From positions 1 through 39,369 of IMG/VR virus record IMGVR_UViG_3300048833_000051: 39,369 nucleotides of DNA. One strand, given 5' to 3'. Shown in pieces: positions 13,491 through 20,033 of this stretch. The notes below the pieces were generated by a model. That model searched no databases and was not told where the DNA came from. It saw nothing but the letters and a program-made list of their open reading frames with translations. The first letter of the stretch is position 1; every line of letters starts with the position of its first letter. Both the position numbers and the translations under genes were made by a program. This DNA comes from a virus.

Positions 13491-14782
13491 AGTCCGTTAT
13501 CTCCTGATATGCGGCTTGTCGAATCTTTCCACTCGTGGTTGCTATGGACAAACCTGCATCGTCGCAGATCGTCGTCAAGGCGGATCAATCCGGTTGGCCC
13601 ATTGCGCTGGATAGCCAAGTCCAGGCGAAGCCCCTGCTGCGCGTTCTTGTCGTAGTAGCTGGGGCGATGCAGCAGCAGCATGGCGTCCAAGTCCTGCTCA
13701 ATCGCCCCCGAGTCACGCGCATCCGACGGGCGCGGCGTGCGGACGGCCTGCCCGCTTTCGCTGCCACGGTTAAGCTGGAAAACCAGAATCACCGGAATCC
13801 TCAATTCCTTCGCGATGATTTTCACCCGGCGCGTTACATGGGCGATGGATAGATCGTGGCGGTCTGTTTTCGGAAGGCGTAACAGGCCAAGGTAGTCGAT
13901 ACACAGCAGCTTGCACTCGCCCATCGCGTGCATTTGCCTGACCTGCGCTTCAATCATTTCGATGGTTACGTCCGTTCGGTCACTCACCTTCAGTGGCAAC
14001 TCGCGCAGGGTCTTTACGGCCATTGTCAGCTTCGCCCATGACTCCGAGTGATCGTCTAGCAGCTTGGGGCGCTGAAGCAGCACGGAATCTACCTCGCCAA
14101 TTGAACAGGCCATGCGCTGCATCAGCTCTTCGTCGCTCATCTCAAGCGACCAAATCGCCACCGGATGACCGGCACGGGCAACGTTCGTGCAAATGTTCAT
14201 GGCCAGGATGGTCTTCCCCATCTTGGCTCGTGCGCCGATTCCGTATACCCGCCCCGGCTGAAGCCCACCCGTCATGGCGTCAATCGCAGGAAACCCGGTT
14301 GACAGGCCGGCAAGGTCTTCGCCCGCCTCGTAACGGGCTACGACGCCATCCCACATTCGTTTAGCCGCATCCGCCGCCGTGACCGCATGGGCGGGCTGGG
14401 CGGCCAGCAGGGACGTGATCGCGGCCTGCGTAGTCGCCATATCGCCGGTCTTCGCGCCATCCGAACAAATGGCCTTGAACCTGCGCTGCAATGTCTCCGA
14501 CTTCAGGATTTCGGCATGGGCGCGGATATTGGCGTAGCTGAACGCCTTGCTGGCCAAGTCGACCACGTCCGCGTCCGAACACACGCCCAGCCTAGACGCC
14601 TCGCTTCCAACCGAAAACACGTCCAGCGCACCCGCTCCACGGGCAAGGCTGCCGATGATCTCGTACAGTCGGGCATGCAGGGGAGCCGTGAAGTCCGCCG
14701 GGGTAAGCAGATCGGCCACCCGCCAATACGCCTCACGCTCGCCAACCAGGATGCAGGAAATGACGTTCTCGGCGGCGCTCAT
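13487..14782 (-). CDS. DnaB-type replicative helicase
   Basis: A 431-residue RecA-fold helicase. The N-terminal helical domain (about 1-120) matches the DnaB N-domain (MSAAENVISCILVGEREAYW). The C-terminal motor has Walker A GARAKMGKT (about 186-194), LEMSDEELMQRM (H1a region) and Walker B in LLCIDYLGLL near 290, followed by QLNRGSE and the arginine-finger region. It unwinds DNA 5' to 3' at the fork as a hexamer. Length is slightly under host DnaB (about 470), as is usual for phage versions. Its start overlaps the DUF1376/O-like gene by 4 bases, giving the usual initiator-helicase pair. Confidence 0.95.
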   Translation of the reverse strand: MSAAENVISCILVGEREAYWRVADLLTPADFTAPLHARLYEIIGSLARGAGALDVFSVGSEASRLGVCSDADVVDLASKAFSYANIRAHAEILKSETLQRRFKAICSDGAKTGDMATTQAAITSLLAAQPAHAVTAADAAKRMWDGVVARYEAGEDLAGLSTGFPAIDAMTGGLQPGRVYGIGARAKMGKTILAMNICTNVARAGHPVAIWSLEMSDEELMQRMACSIGEVDSVLLQRPKLLDDHSESWAKLTMAVKTLRELPLKVSDRTDVTIEMIEAQVRQMHAMGECKLLCIDYLGLLRLPKTDRHDLSIAHVTRRVKIIAKELRIPVILVFQLNRGSESGQAVRTPRPSDARDSGAIEQDLDAMLLLHRPSYYDKNAQQGLRLDLAIQRNGPTGLIRLDDDLRRCRFVHSNHEWKDSTSRISGDNGL

Positions 14783-15489
14783 GCGGATTTCTCGTGGTAT
14801 CGGTCTTCAATGACCTTGGCAAAGTTGGCAGGCTTCAGCAGCCAGTCCAGTCCCGGCAGGAAGGCGCGTCCACCCTGTCCGGCAACCTGCCCCGTCAAGA
14901 ATGGCGACTTTGCGACATGGCCAAAGAACGCACGCCAGTAATCCAGATTCTGCCGCTTCGGGTCTTCCCTCCAGCGTGTCCGTAACGCCTTGGCCCTTTC
15001 CCCATCCCATACCTTCATGCGCGGGTTTGCAGGGAGTAGCTCGTGGTACAGGGAGACTATCTCGGCTTGCGGACACTGCTGCGCGTCACCGGCTGGTGAC
15101 AAATGCTCTTGCTCTTCTATGGTTACTGGCTTATGGCTAGTGGCTGGGTTAGCGTTCGGTTTGCGTTCGGTAACCGTTTCGGTTTTCCTTGGCCTTCCGC
15201 CTAGCTTTCCGATGGCCGTGTTTATCTCTGACCGCCGCTTGTAGTCGGAAATCTCACGGTCTGCGTAGTGGTGGATCCAGCCTTCCGGAGTGTCGTGGAA
15301 GAACTCAGACAAAACCGTTTCGGTTTCCATTCGGTTAGCTTTCGCTATCCGAAACGCTTTTTCTGTGGGGATGGGCCGCTCGTTGGTGTAGTACCAATCA
15401 AGCAACAGGGTATAGATGCCATGCTCCAGCGCGGACAGGTGTCCCGTGTCTCTGGCGTAGTCGCCAATGTGGCGTTTGTAGTAATTCAC
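14779..15489 (-). CDS. DUF1376/O-like replication initiator or helicase loader
   Basis: A 236-residue protein. The N-terminal half (about 1-90) is a DUF1376 winged-helix domain (YYKRHIGDYARDTGHLSALE, then IYTLLLDWYYTNERPIP). The middle is a basic linker (GGRPRKTETVTERK). The C-terminal part (about 150-236), with LPANPRMKVWDGERAKALR and a W-rich end, resembles phage O-type proteins that load helicase. Such proteins bind iterons or primosomal sites and recruit DnaB. The start is GTG 15489, eight bases after AGGGA; that ribosome site overlaps one arm of a long inverted repeat (15499-15582), so initiation may be controlled by RNA folding. No direct iterons are visible inside the gene. Confidence 0.85.
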   Translation of the reverse strand: MNYYKRHIGDYARDTGHLSALEHGIYTLLLDWYYTNERPIPTEKAFRIAKANRMETETVLSEFFHDTPEGWIHHYADREISDYKRRSEINTAIGKLGGRPRKTETVTERKPNANPATSHKPVTIEEQEHLSPAGDAQQCPQAEIVSLYHELLPANPRMKVWDGERAKALRTRWREDPKRQNLDYWRAFFGHVAKSPFLTGQVAGQGGRAFLPGLDWLLKPANFAKVIEDRYHEKSA

Positions 15490-15498
15490 CGCGAATCC

Positions 15499-15582
15499 CT
15501 AGTGAAGTGGCTGCTGTGGTAGCGGCCCCGGAGGTAGGCGGTCTGACGACCTGATAAGGGTCACAGACAGCCACATCACTAG
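15499..15582 (-). repeat. Long inverted repeat overlapping the replication gene leader
   Basis: CTAGTGAAGTGGCTG (15499-15513) pairs with CAGCCACATCACTAG (15568-15582), 14 of 15 positions, and the stem extends inward by CTGTG/CACAG past a one-base bulge. The 50-odd-base interior holds its own hairpin GGTC-TGAC-GACC. The outer arm ends in the bases that form the AGGGA ribosome site of the DUF1376/O-like gene. It may be a translational attenuator in the leader, or a replication-origin cruciform. Confidence 0.7.
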
Positions 15583-15647
15583 AGACTCACTGCCTCTCAC
15601 GTTCACGACCCGCTACAGGCCGGCGATGAAATCGCATGCGAATCATG

Positions 15648-15664
15648 CCCCCAGCCATCGGGGG
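15648..15664 (-). other. Hairpin after the 113-aa gene
   Basis: CCCCC (15648-15652) and GGGGG (15660-15664) flank a 7-base loop, three bases after the stop at 15667-15669 on the minus strand. The tract after it (CATGATTCGC) is not U-rich. It could slow or partly stop transcription before the structured leader at 15499-15582. Confidence 0.4.
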
Positions 15665-15666
15665 TG

Positions 15667-16008
15667 TCAATGGGGGTCATGGCCAGCAACCAGCGAACCC
15701 CACAACGGACAGATCGAAGCCTTACGGCGCAGGGCGCGGCCAGTGCCAACCATGACAATCACCCCCTCCTTCAGTGCCCTCCTGTAGACCGCTCCCCATG
15801 CGCGGGGCGAGGCTGGCGGATCAAAGGTGGCATCCGACAGGCTGGCATCCGTGACCTGCTCACTGGTGAACCGCTCATGCGCCATCGCGTAGCCGACGAG
15901 GAAGGCATAGGCGTGGTCAGCCCAGCCAGGATTGACCGCCTCCGCATGATTCGCCGCTCGGGCCATGCCTGCGTCTCTTTGGGCTAGGGATTGGGATAGG
16001 GTGGTCAT
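15667..16008 (-). CDS. Hypothetical protein with winged-helix look, 113 aa
   Basis: A 113-residue protein. The core, WADHAYAFLVGYAMAHERFT, then PPASPRAWGAVYRRALKEG and a final LWGS-type segment, has the pattern of small phage proteins with an alpha-beta winged-helix arrangement and a conserved PRAWG turn. I choose ATG 16008 for its ATGA overlap with the membrane gene upstream; the frame stays open to 16047. It lies just before the replication module and may act in replication or its regulation. I do not recognise a named family. Confidence 0.7.
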   Translation of the reverse strand: MTTLSQSLAQRDAGMARAANHAEAVNPGWADHAYAFLVGYAMAHERFTSEQVTDASLSDATFDPPASPRAWGAVYRRALKEGVIVMVGTGRALRRKASICPLWGSLVAGHDPH

Positions 16009-16214
16009 GACGCCTCCATCAATGACGTGCCGACGAACATCGCACACACGCCAACGAGGCCAACGATCATCGGGCCAAGTATGGCGATCAGCAGGCCAGC
16101 CAAGAACCCGCCAGTGAACATGACGAATACCCCGTACAGGAACATCGCCGTAGTGCCTGCGGCCATGCAGGCGTATCCGACGATCATGAAAAGGAATCCG
16201 ATTGCTGCGGTCAT
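16005..16214 (-). CDS. Small membrane protein, 69 aa
   Basis: A very hydrophobic 69-residue protein, two or three membrane segments (about 4-26 and 33-62), Gly/Ala/Met-rich (GFLFMIVGYACMAAGTTAMF), with almost no charge. It overlaps both neighbours by 4 bases. As the second gene of the leftward operon it is probably made early. Possible roles include superinfection exclusion or membrane take-over; the sequence cannot decide, and a holin role is less likely given its distance from the endolysin. Confidence 0.72.
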   Translation of the reverse strand: MTAAIGFLFMIVGYACMAAGTTAMFLYGVFVMFTGGFLAGLLIAILGPMIVGLVGVCAMFVGTSLMEAS

Positions 16215-16369
16215 TTCGCTTGCTCCTTGTGGATTTGCATTACACGCTGCCGGGTAAGGCCGACCGCCTTTGCGATTGAATCGAAGGTTTCACCTTTCTT
16301 GCGGCGGCGCACAATGTCCGCGTTACGCTGCTTTACTGCTTTCTTTACCGAATCCTGAAGGGTTGCCAT
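16211..16369 (-). CDS. Small helix-turn-helix DNA-binding protein, 52 aa
   Basis: A 52-residue basic protein; residues 26-48 (GETFDSIAKAVGLTRQRVMQ) form a clear helix-turn-helix of the sigma-region-4/resolvase type, preceded by a basic helix (KKAVKQRNADIVRRRKKG). It is the first gene of the leftward operon and stands beside the divergent promoters, the usual place for a phage regulator that acts on its own promoter region. The ATG is followed by an ATGA overlap with the next gene. A likely target is the CCGACAnnnGGT motif at 16404-16415, 16454-16465 and 13324-13335; this is inference. Confidence 0.75.
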   Translation of the reverse strand: MATLQDSVKKAVKQRNADIVRRRKKGETFDSIAKAVGLTRQRVMQIHKEQAK

Positions 16370-16398
16370 GGCGGCTCTCGTTGTTGGGACGATTGCAC

Positions 16399-16426
16399 GA
16401 TATACCGCTTGTCGGGGAATTGCAAA
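16399..16426 (-). promoter_or_regulatory. Leftward promoter of the divergent switch
   Basis: On the minus strand TTTGCA (16426-16421; or TTGCAA one base on), 16 bases, TATATC (16404-16399). The spacer holds CCGACAAGCGGT (16415-16404). Start of transcription would fall near 16392, about 23 bases before the HTH gene's ATG. A GCAAA/TTTGC inverted repeat (16422-16435) overlaps the -35 box and may be another binding site. Confidence 0.5.
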
Positions 16427-16444
16427 CTATTTTGCGCAAGGGGG

Positions 16445-16472
16445 TTGACACTTCCGACAGAAGGTCTAAGCT
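16445..16472 (+). promoter_or_regulatory. Rightward promoter of the divergent switch
   Basis: A consensus -35 TTGACA (16445-16450), a 16-base spacer that contains CCGACAGAAGGT (16454-16465), and a poor -10 TAAGCT (16467-16472). It stands 37 bases before the first rightward gene. A perfect -35 with a weak -10 and a motif in the spacer suggests a regulated promoter. It would drive the whole 24-gene operon to 24817. Confidence 0.5.
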
Positions 16473-16508
16473 GGACTCCTACCAACCAACACCGCACCGG
16501 AGACTGCA

Positions 16509-16796
16509 ATGTCACAGCGCAACACCTCCACCGAGCGCAAGTGCCGAACCTGCAACGGCGCAGGCGAAACGACGCACAACGATACAAACCCGCACGGCTA
16601 CGGCCCTGACCCGCAATGCGACTACGGCGTGCGCTGCGATGATTGCGGCGGCGAGGGTTGGATTAGGTTCGCGCCCGTCGATCCCCTGGTTGCCTTGCAG
16701 CGCGTGCGCCGTGACCGTTACAAGTTGTTCCCGATCAATGTCGTGCGCTACGGCGAGCTTCGCCAGCGTGCGGTTAGCCCGGTGATGCTGCCATGA
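16509..16796 (+). CDS. DnaJ-type zinc-finger protein, 95 aa
   Basis: A 95-residue protein with two CxxCxGxG-type knuckles: C12-x2-C15-N-G-A-G and C43-x2-C46-G-G-E-G, the pattern of the DnaJ cysteine-rich domain; the four cysteines should bind one zinc. The C-terminal half (after about 55) is basic and helical. It is the first gene of the rightward operon, with GGAG six bases before ATG. Without a J-domain it is not a co-chaperone by itself. Such stand-alone zinc knuckles in phages are of unknown role, perhaps binding nucleic acid or host proteins. Confidence 0.8.
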   Translation: MSQRNTSTERKCRTCNGAGETTHNDTNPHGYGPDPQCDYGVRCDDCGGEGWIRFAPVDPLVALQRVRRDRYKLFPINVVRYGELRQRAVSPVMLP

Positions 16797-17020
16797 ACGG
16801 CTTTGACGTGCTGGCGGTGATGGATAGATACGAACGCGCCGATGCGCTGGCAGGTCTGCCGGGGTTTGATCGGAGGAAGTATTTGATCGCGGACGCAGCC
16901 AGAAGCTTTCAATCGCTAGGCATTGCTTTTTGTCGCGACCCGCTCGCCGTTAAAAAATGCAGGGCGGAAGCTATGCGCCGATACGCCGCCCTTCGATTGC
17001 TCCGCAGGGGTGACGCATGA
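16793..17020 (+). CDS. Hypothetical basic helical protein, 75 aa
   Basis: A 75-residue protein, helical and basic, with Ala/Arg-rich C-terminus (KKCRAEAMRRYAALRLLRRG). It overlaps its neighbours by 4 bases on both sides. The length and charge suit a small nucleic-acid-binding or host-targeting protein, but no family is recognised. Confidence 0.65.
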   Translation: MNGFDVLAVMDRYERADALAGLPGFDRRKYLIADAARSFQSLGIAFCRDPLAVKKCRAEAMRRYAALRLLRRGDA

Positions 17021-17208
17021 AAACCCGCACCGCCCTAGACGGAATCGACGCCGCCGACCTCGCCAACTACGTCCGCCGCCTGTCAGAGATGCGGCCTGAT
17101 TTGCTGGACGTGGTTCACATGAATAACGAGTCAATCGAACCCGTCCGCGATTCAGTGCTGGACGCCGAAGCGAATGGCACGATGCCCCGACAGGAGTATA
17201 GGAAATGA
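17017..17208 (+). CDS. Hypothetical acidic protein, 63 aa
   Basis: A 63-residue acidic protein with helical middle (AADLANYVRRLSEMRPDLLD) and an acidic C-terminal part. 4-base overlaps on both sides support translation. The acidic composition could suit an interaction or DNA-mimic role, but the charge density is modest and I do not propose one. Function unknown. Confidence 0.6.
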   Translation: MKTRTALDGIDAADLANYVRRLSEMRPDLLDVVHMNNESIEPVRDSVLDAEANGTMPRQEYRK

Positions 17209-17606
17209 GTAACGCGAAATACGAATTTGTTGACGGCGACACCGTAACGTCATGGGATGGCCGAAAGCTGCGAAGAATCCGCGCTCTTGTTGCTATCGGC
17301 GCATTTGTAGAGGCTGGCGACTTGGGCGGCTACGTAGAAGCCGAGGCTAACCTACAGGTGTCCGGCGATGCGCAGGTGTCCGGCGATGCGTCAATTCTTT
17401 GGGTGTCCCGAGTCGGCTCCGAAGGTGGCACGCTCACGGTTTCGCACGGCAAGGATGGACTGGTCGCCACTCGCGGATGCTTCACGGGCAGCGATGAGCA
17501 ATTCTTGGCGGCGGTCGCAGAACGGCACGGCATGGATTCCAAGATTGGTCGCGAGTATGCGCTGCTGATTGAGTTTGCACGGCTGCGTCTTGGAGAAACG
17601 AAATGA
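17205..17606 (+). CDS. Protein with short beta-helix (hexapeptide-type) repeats, 133 aa
   Basis: A 133-residue protein. The N-terminus (YEFVDGDTVTSWDGRKLRRI) and the GDLGGYVEAEANLQVSGDA repeat region resemble phage proteins whose middle is a ladder of left-handed beta-helix repeats. Here only two identical repeats remain (QVSGDA twice), made by an 18-bp perfect tandem DNA repeat at 17355-17390. The C-terminal half (about 75-133) is a compact domain with CFTGSDEQFLAAVAERHG. The family is frequent in phage early regions with repeat number varying by tandem duplication. Role unknown. Confidence 0.72.
   Translation: MSNAKYEFVDGDTVTSWDGRKLRRIRALVAIGAFVEAGDLGGYVEAEANLQVSGDAQVSGDASILWVSRVGSEGGTLTVSHGKDGLVATRGCFTGSDEQFLAAVAERHGMDSKIGREYALLIEFARLRLGETK
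17355..17390 (+). repeat. 18-bp perfect tandem repeat, two copies
   Basis: CAGGTGTCCGGCGATGCG occurs twice without a gap (17355-17372, 17373-17390) inside the beta-helix-type gene. It codes QVSGDA-QVSGDA in frame, so copy number can change without breaking the gene. Confidence 0.9.
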
Positions 17607-17815
17607 CCCATAACCGTAAATCACGCGGCGAGTGGATACACCGATGGCTGTACCAGCACACAGACATTCGCAGCATCGCCGACCTGATCGCGTTCCTGAT
17701 TATCGCGATAGGCTTCGCGGTGATCGTGGTATCGCTGGTCATCGTGCTGGCGGCGAGTGACGCACAGTGGGCTTGCATCGTGGAGGCGCTGGCCTCTAGT
17801 GGGGTACGCGGATGA
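17603..17815 (+). CDS. Small one-TM protein, 70 aa
   Basis: A 70-residue protein with a basic, Trp/His-containing N-terminus (THNRKSRGEWIHRWLYQH), one strong membrane segment (about 26-50, LIAFLIIAIGFAVIVVSLVI) and a short polar tail. The positive N-terminus should stay in the cytoplasm. Coupled to its neighbours by 4-base overlaps. As an early phage membrane protein, possible roles are superinfection exclusion or anti-defence; unproven. Confidence 0.7.
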   Translation: MTHNRKSRGEWIHRWLYQHTDIRSIADLIAFLIIAIGFAVIVVSLVIVLAASDAQWACIVEALASSGVRG

Positions 17816-18105
17816 TAAGACATACGCCGGGGCCATGGGTAACATTGGGCGCATGGGGTCTTGAGATACGGCCGGAACACCCCGCGCAAGGCTCTACGAT
17901 TGGGTTTGCACCAATTGCCAAAGTGGTTGGCGACAAGCGATTGATGCGTGATGGCGAGCGAGAAGCCAATGCCCGACTTATCGCAGCCGCGCCAGAGTTG
18001 CTTGAGGCGTGCAAGCTCGCTCTAAACGCATTTGAGCGCAATGACGCTATCGACTGGAGCGTGCTTTCAGATGCCATCTCCAAGGCCACCGGAGTGGAGC
18101 CATGA
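17812..18105 (+). CDS. Hypothetical protein with NARLIAAAPELLEA motif, 97 aa
   Basis: A 97-residue protein that contains the phage-typical stretch NARLIAAAPELLEA (about 53-67) preceded by a beta-rich N-terminal half (TPGPWVTLGAWGLEIRPEH). This motif is widespread in early proteins of tailed phages that infect proteobacteria, usually at the C-terminal side of a small N-terminal domain. Function of the motif is unknown. ATGA overlaps at both ends. Confidence 0.72.
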   Translation: MIRHTPGPWVTLGAWGLEIRPEHPAQGSTIGFAPIAKVVGDKRLMRDGEREANARLIAAAPELLEACKLALNAFERNDAIDWSVLSDAISKATGVEP

Positions 18106-18296
18106 TCGCCACCCTTTGCCGCCTGCTGGCCCCGAGTCCGCTGCCTTTCCCGTTGAGCCTGTACCGCGTGACGCACGGCGTTCCGAGCGTGCCCACGCCT
18201 GACGACAGAATCAAGGCATATCGCCGATATTCCTCCGTGCAATTCGGAAACCCCAATTTCAACAGCGCCCCGATTGGGGCAGGAGATTTTAAGTGA
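18102..18296 (+). CDS. Hypothetical protein, 64 aa
   Basis: A 64-residue protein with a hydrophobic, proline-rich N-terminus (CRLLAPSPLPFPLSLYRV) and a basic/tyrosine middle (DDRIKAYRRYSSVQF). It precedes the candidate annealing protein by a 4-base GTGA overlap; a strong AGGAG inside its 3' end serves that downstream start. Function unknown. Confidence 0.58.
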   Translation: MIATLCRLLAPSPLPFPLSLYRVTHGVPSVPTPDDRIKAYRRYSSVQFGNPNFNSAPIGAGDFK

Positions 18297-19114
18297 ACCA
18301 GGTAGTCGCGTTTCAGCCCGCCGTGGAGAACTACGGCTCTCGCTCACTCACTGCCGCAGACGTTCGCGCACAGGTCAATCTTATGCAGGATGTGATGTTG
18401 GAAGTGATGAAGAAGGACACCCACTTCGGCATCATCCCCGGCACCAAAACCCCGAGCCTCTACAAGCCCGGCGCAGAAAAGATCATGTCTACGTTCCGAC
18501 TGGCAGCAGACCCGGAAGTCACCGACCTTGGGCGTGATGGCGAAATCCATTACCGGGTGAAGGTGTCCATCCTGTCCGCTGGCGGCGCGTTCCTTGGCGC
18601 GGGGATCGGCGAGTGCAGCAGCAGCGAGGACAAGTACGCATGGCGTGCAGCTGTGTGCGAGGAAGAGTTCGACGCCACGCCGGAGAATCGCCGCCGGATC
18701 AAGTTCAGCAAGTATCAGGGCCGTGTCGAACAGAAAAAGCAGGTGCGCACGAACCCGGCAGACGTATCGAACACCATCCTGAAGATGGCGAAGAAACGCG
18801 GCCTGATTGACGGCGTGCTGACTGTGACGGCAGCGTCCGACCTGTTTACGCAGGACATTGAGGACTTGCTGCCCGAAGTGGTTGCGGAGATTGTCGCGCA
18901 GCACGTCCCCGCACAAAAACACGCGGCAACTGTAGCGCAGCCGGTGGACAGCCCAGAACGCGACGCCCTGCTGTTGAGTCTGCAAGACATTGCCACGACT
19001 GGCGCGGACGCGCTGGCAGACGCATGGGGGAACCTGTCCGCAGAACAGCGGAAGATGATCGGCGCGGCGGCCCTAGAATCGCTGAAGAAGAAGGCCCAGG
19101 AGGGTGCAGAATGA
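18293..19114 (+). CDS. Candidate single-strand DNA annealing protein, 273 aa
   Basis: A 273-residue protein encoded directly upstream of, and coupled to, a YqaJ-type exonuclease, the place of Red-beta/RecT-type annealing proteins. It starts at GTG 18293, seven bases after AGGAG. The N-terminal half is mixed alpha/beta (AADVRAQVNLMQDVMLEVMK; PGTKTPSLYKPGAEKIMSTF; GAFLGAGIGECSSSEDKY), the next part basic (GRVEQKKQVRTNPADV), and the C-terminal 70 residues are a helical, charged tail. I do not see a RecT or Erf signature, so it may be another annealase fold or a single-strand-DNA-binding partner. The order annealase-exonuclease supports a role in recombination-dependent replication. Confidence 0.6.
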   Translation: MNQVVAFQPAVENYGSRSLTAADVRAQVNLMQDVMLEVMKKDTHFGIIPGTKTPSLYKPGAEKIMSTFRLAADPEVTDLGRDGEIHYRVKVSILSAGGAFLGAGIGECSSSEDKYAWRAAVCEEEFDATPENRRRIKFSKYQGRVEQKKQVRTNPADVSNTILKMAKKRGLIDGVLTVTAASDLFTQDIEDLLPEVVAEIVAQHVPAQKHAATVAQPVDSPERDALLLSLQDIATTGADALADAWGNLSAEQRKMIGAAALESLKKKAQEGAE

Positions 19115-19746
19115 TTCTGCTGCCACACGAACAGGGAAGCCCCGAATGGCTGAAGGCCCGCGCCGGACTGTTCACGGCCAGCGGCTACGGCGACCTGATG
19201 GCCATGACCAGATCCGGCCCCAGCACCAGCCGCGCCAACCTGATTACGAAGGTAGCCATTGAGCGCATTACCGGCGAGGCGCAGGCCACGTTTCAGAATG
19301 AGGCCATGCGCAGGGGGAGTGAATTGGAACCCTTCGCACGGGCCGCGTATGAGGCGTGGACGGGCTTGCTAGTGCAGCAGGTGGGCTTAGGTATCCATGA
19401 AGAATACGCCTACGCGGGCGCGTCGCTGGATGGCCTTGTCGGGAATCACGGCGCGGTGGAGTTTAAATGTCCCGGCGCGCAGCACAAGCACGTCCAGGCA
19501 CTCCGAACCGGCGAGCACGCCAAAGAGTACAGATGGCAGGTGCAGGGCCAGCTATGGGTGTCTGGGCGCGTTTGGTGCGACGTAGTGAGCTATGACCCGC
19601 GATTCCCGGATGGGCTGGAGCTGGCCATCGTGCGGGTATTCCGCGATGAGTCGGCCATTGCCGAGCTTGCGAAGGCATGCGAGGCAGCAGACAAGGAGGC
19701 AACTGCACTGGTGGACGAGCTGCTGACCATGAGGCGGGCCGCATGA
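19111..19746 (+). CDS. YqaJ/lambda-type viral recombinase exonuclease
   Basis: A 211-residue PD-(D/E)XK nuclease. N-terminal QGSPEWLKARAGLFTASGYG and RRGSELEPFAR match the YqaJ family; the active site is D107 in GASLDGLVG, then E117-F-K119 (EFKCP), and the later QGQLWV segment carries the supporting glutamine. ATG 19111 gives an ATGA overlap with the annealing gene and is the correct start; an upstream start would extend it into unrelated sequence. As lambda exonuclease it should degrade the 5' strand from double-strand ends to yield a 3' tail for the annealing partner. Confidence 0.92.
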   Translation: MILLPHEQGSPEWLKARAGLFTASGYGDLMAMTRSGPSTSRANLITKVAIERITGEAQATFQNEAMRRGSELEPFARAAYEAWTGLLVQQVGLGIHEEYAYAGASLDGLVGNHGAVEFKCPGAQHKHVQALRTGEHAKEYRWQVQGQLWVSGRVWCDVVSYDPRFPDGLELAIVRVFRDESAIAELAKACEAADKEATALVDELLTMRRAA

Positions 19747-20033
19747 GCGCCGCCCGTCGTCAGCGGATCATCGCAGACATAGTGCTAGATGGCTGGGCAG
19801 AGGCTGCCCGCCGCGTGTACCGCAAGGTACGGAACATGCCAGGAACCCGGGTTGCGGTATGGGTGGACGGTGCGGGTTGCGTCTGGACGCGGGGCGTATG
19901 CGCTAACGAGGACTTCACCCCGCCAGAACACCAGTTTCTCGCAACGTACCGCGCAGGGATTCCGATCAATGAAATAGAGGATGACATGCTGGATCGTTTG
20001 CGCAGCATGACGAACACGAGGAAGGCCGCATGA
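19743..20033 (+). CDS. Hypothetical protein, 96 aa
   Basis: A 96-residue protein with a basic N-terminus (AARRQRIIADIVLDGWAEAA, then RRVYRKVRN) and a mixed second half with one pair of cysteines. It follows the exonuclease with ATGA overlap and may work with it, but no family is recognised. Confidence 0.65.
   Translation: MSAARRQRIIADIVLDGWAEAARRVYRKVRNMPGTRVAVWVDGAGCVWTRGVCANEDFTPPEHQFLATYRAGIPINEIEDDMLDRLRSMTNTRKAA

Noticed and set aside
13240-13578. Minus-strand 112-codon frame between helicase and NinB-like genes
   Set aside because: Overlaps two better small genes (13341-13490, 13098-13271) joined by overlaps and ribosome sites; Arg/Gly/Pro-rich sequence looks non-coding.
16005-16214. 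Hydrophobic early protein as the holin
   Set aside because: Far from the endolysin and at the start of the leftward operon; better holin candidates adjoin the endolysin.
16370-16508. Lysogeny switch (CI/Cro type) at the divergent promoter region
   Set aside because: No integrase, excisionase, partition or CI-type repressor is visible anywhere; only a 52-residue HTH protein is present.
17355-17390. Direct repeats as a CRISPR array
   Set aside because: Two 18-bp units without spacers, in frame inside a gene; no other array-like repeats in the window.
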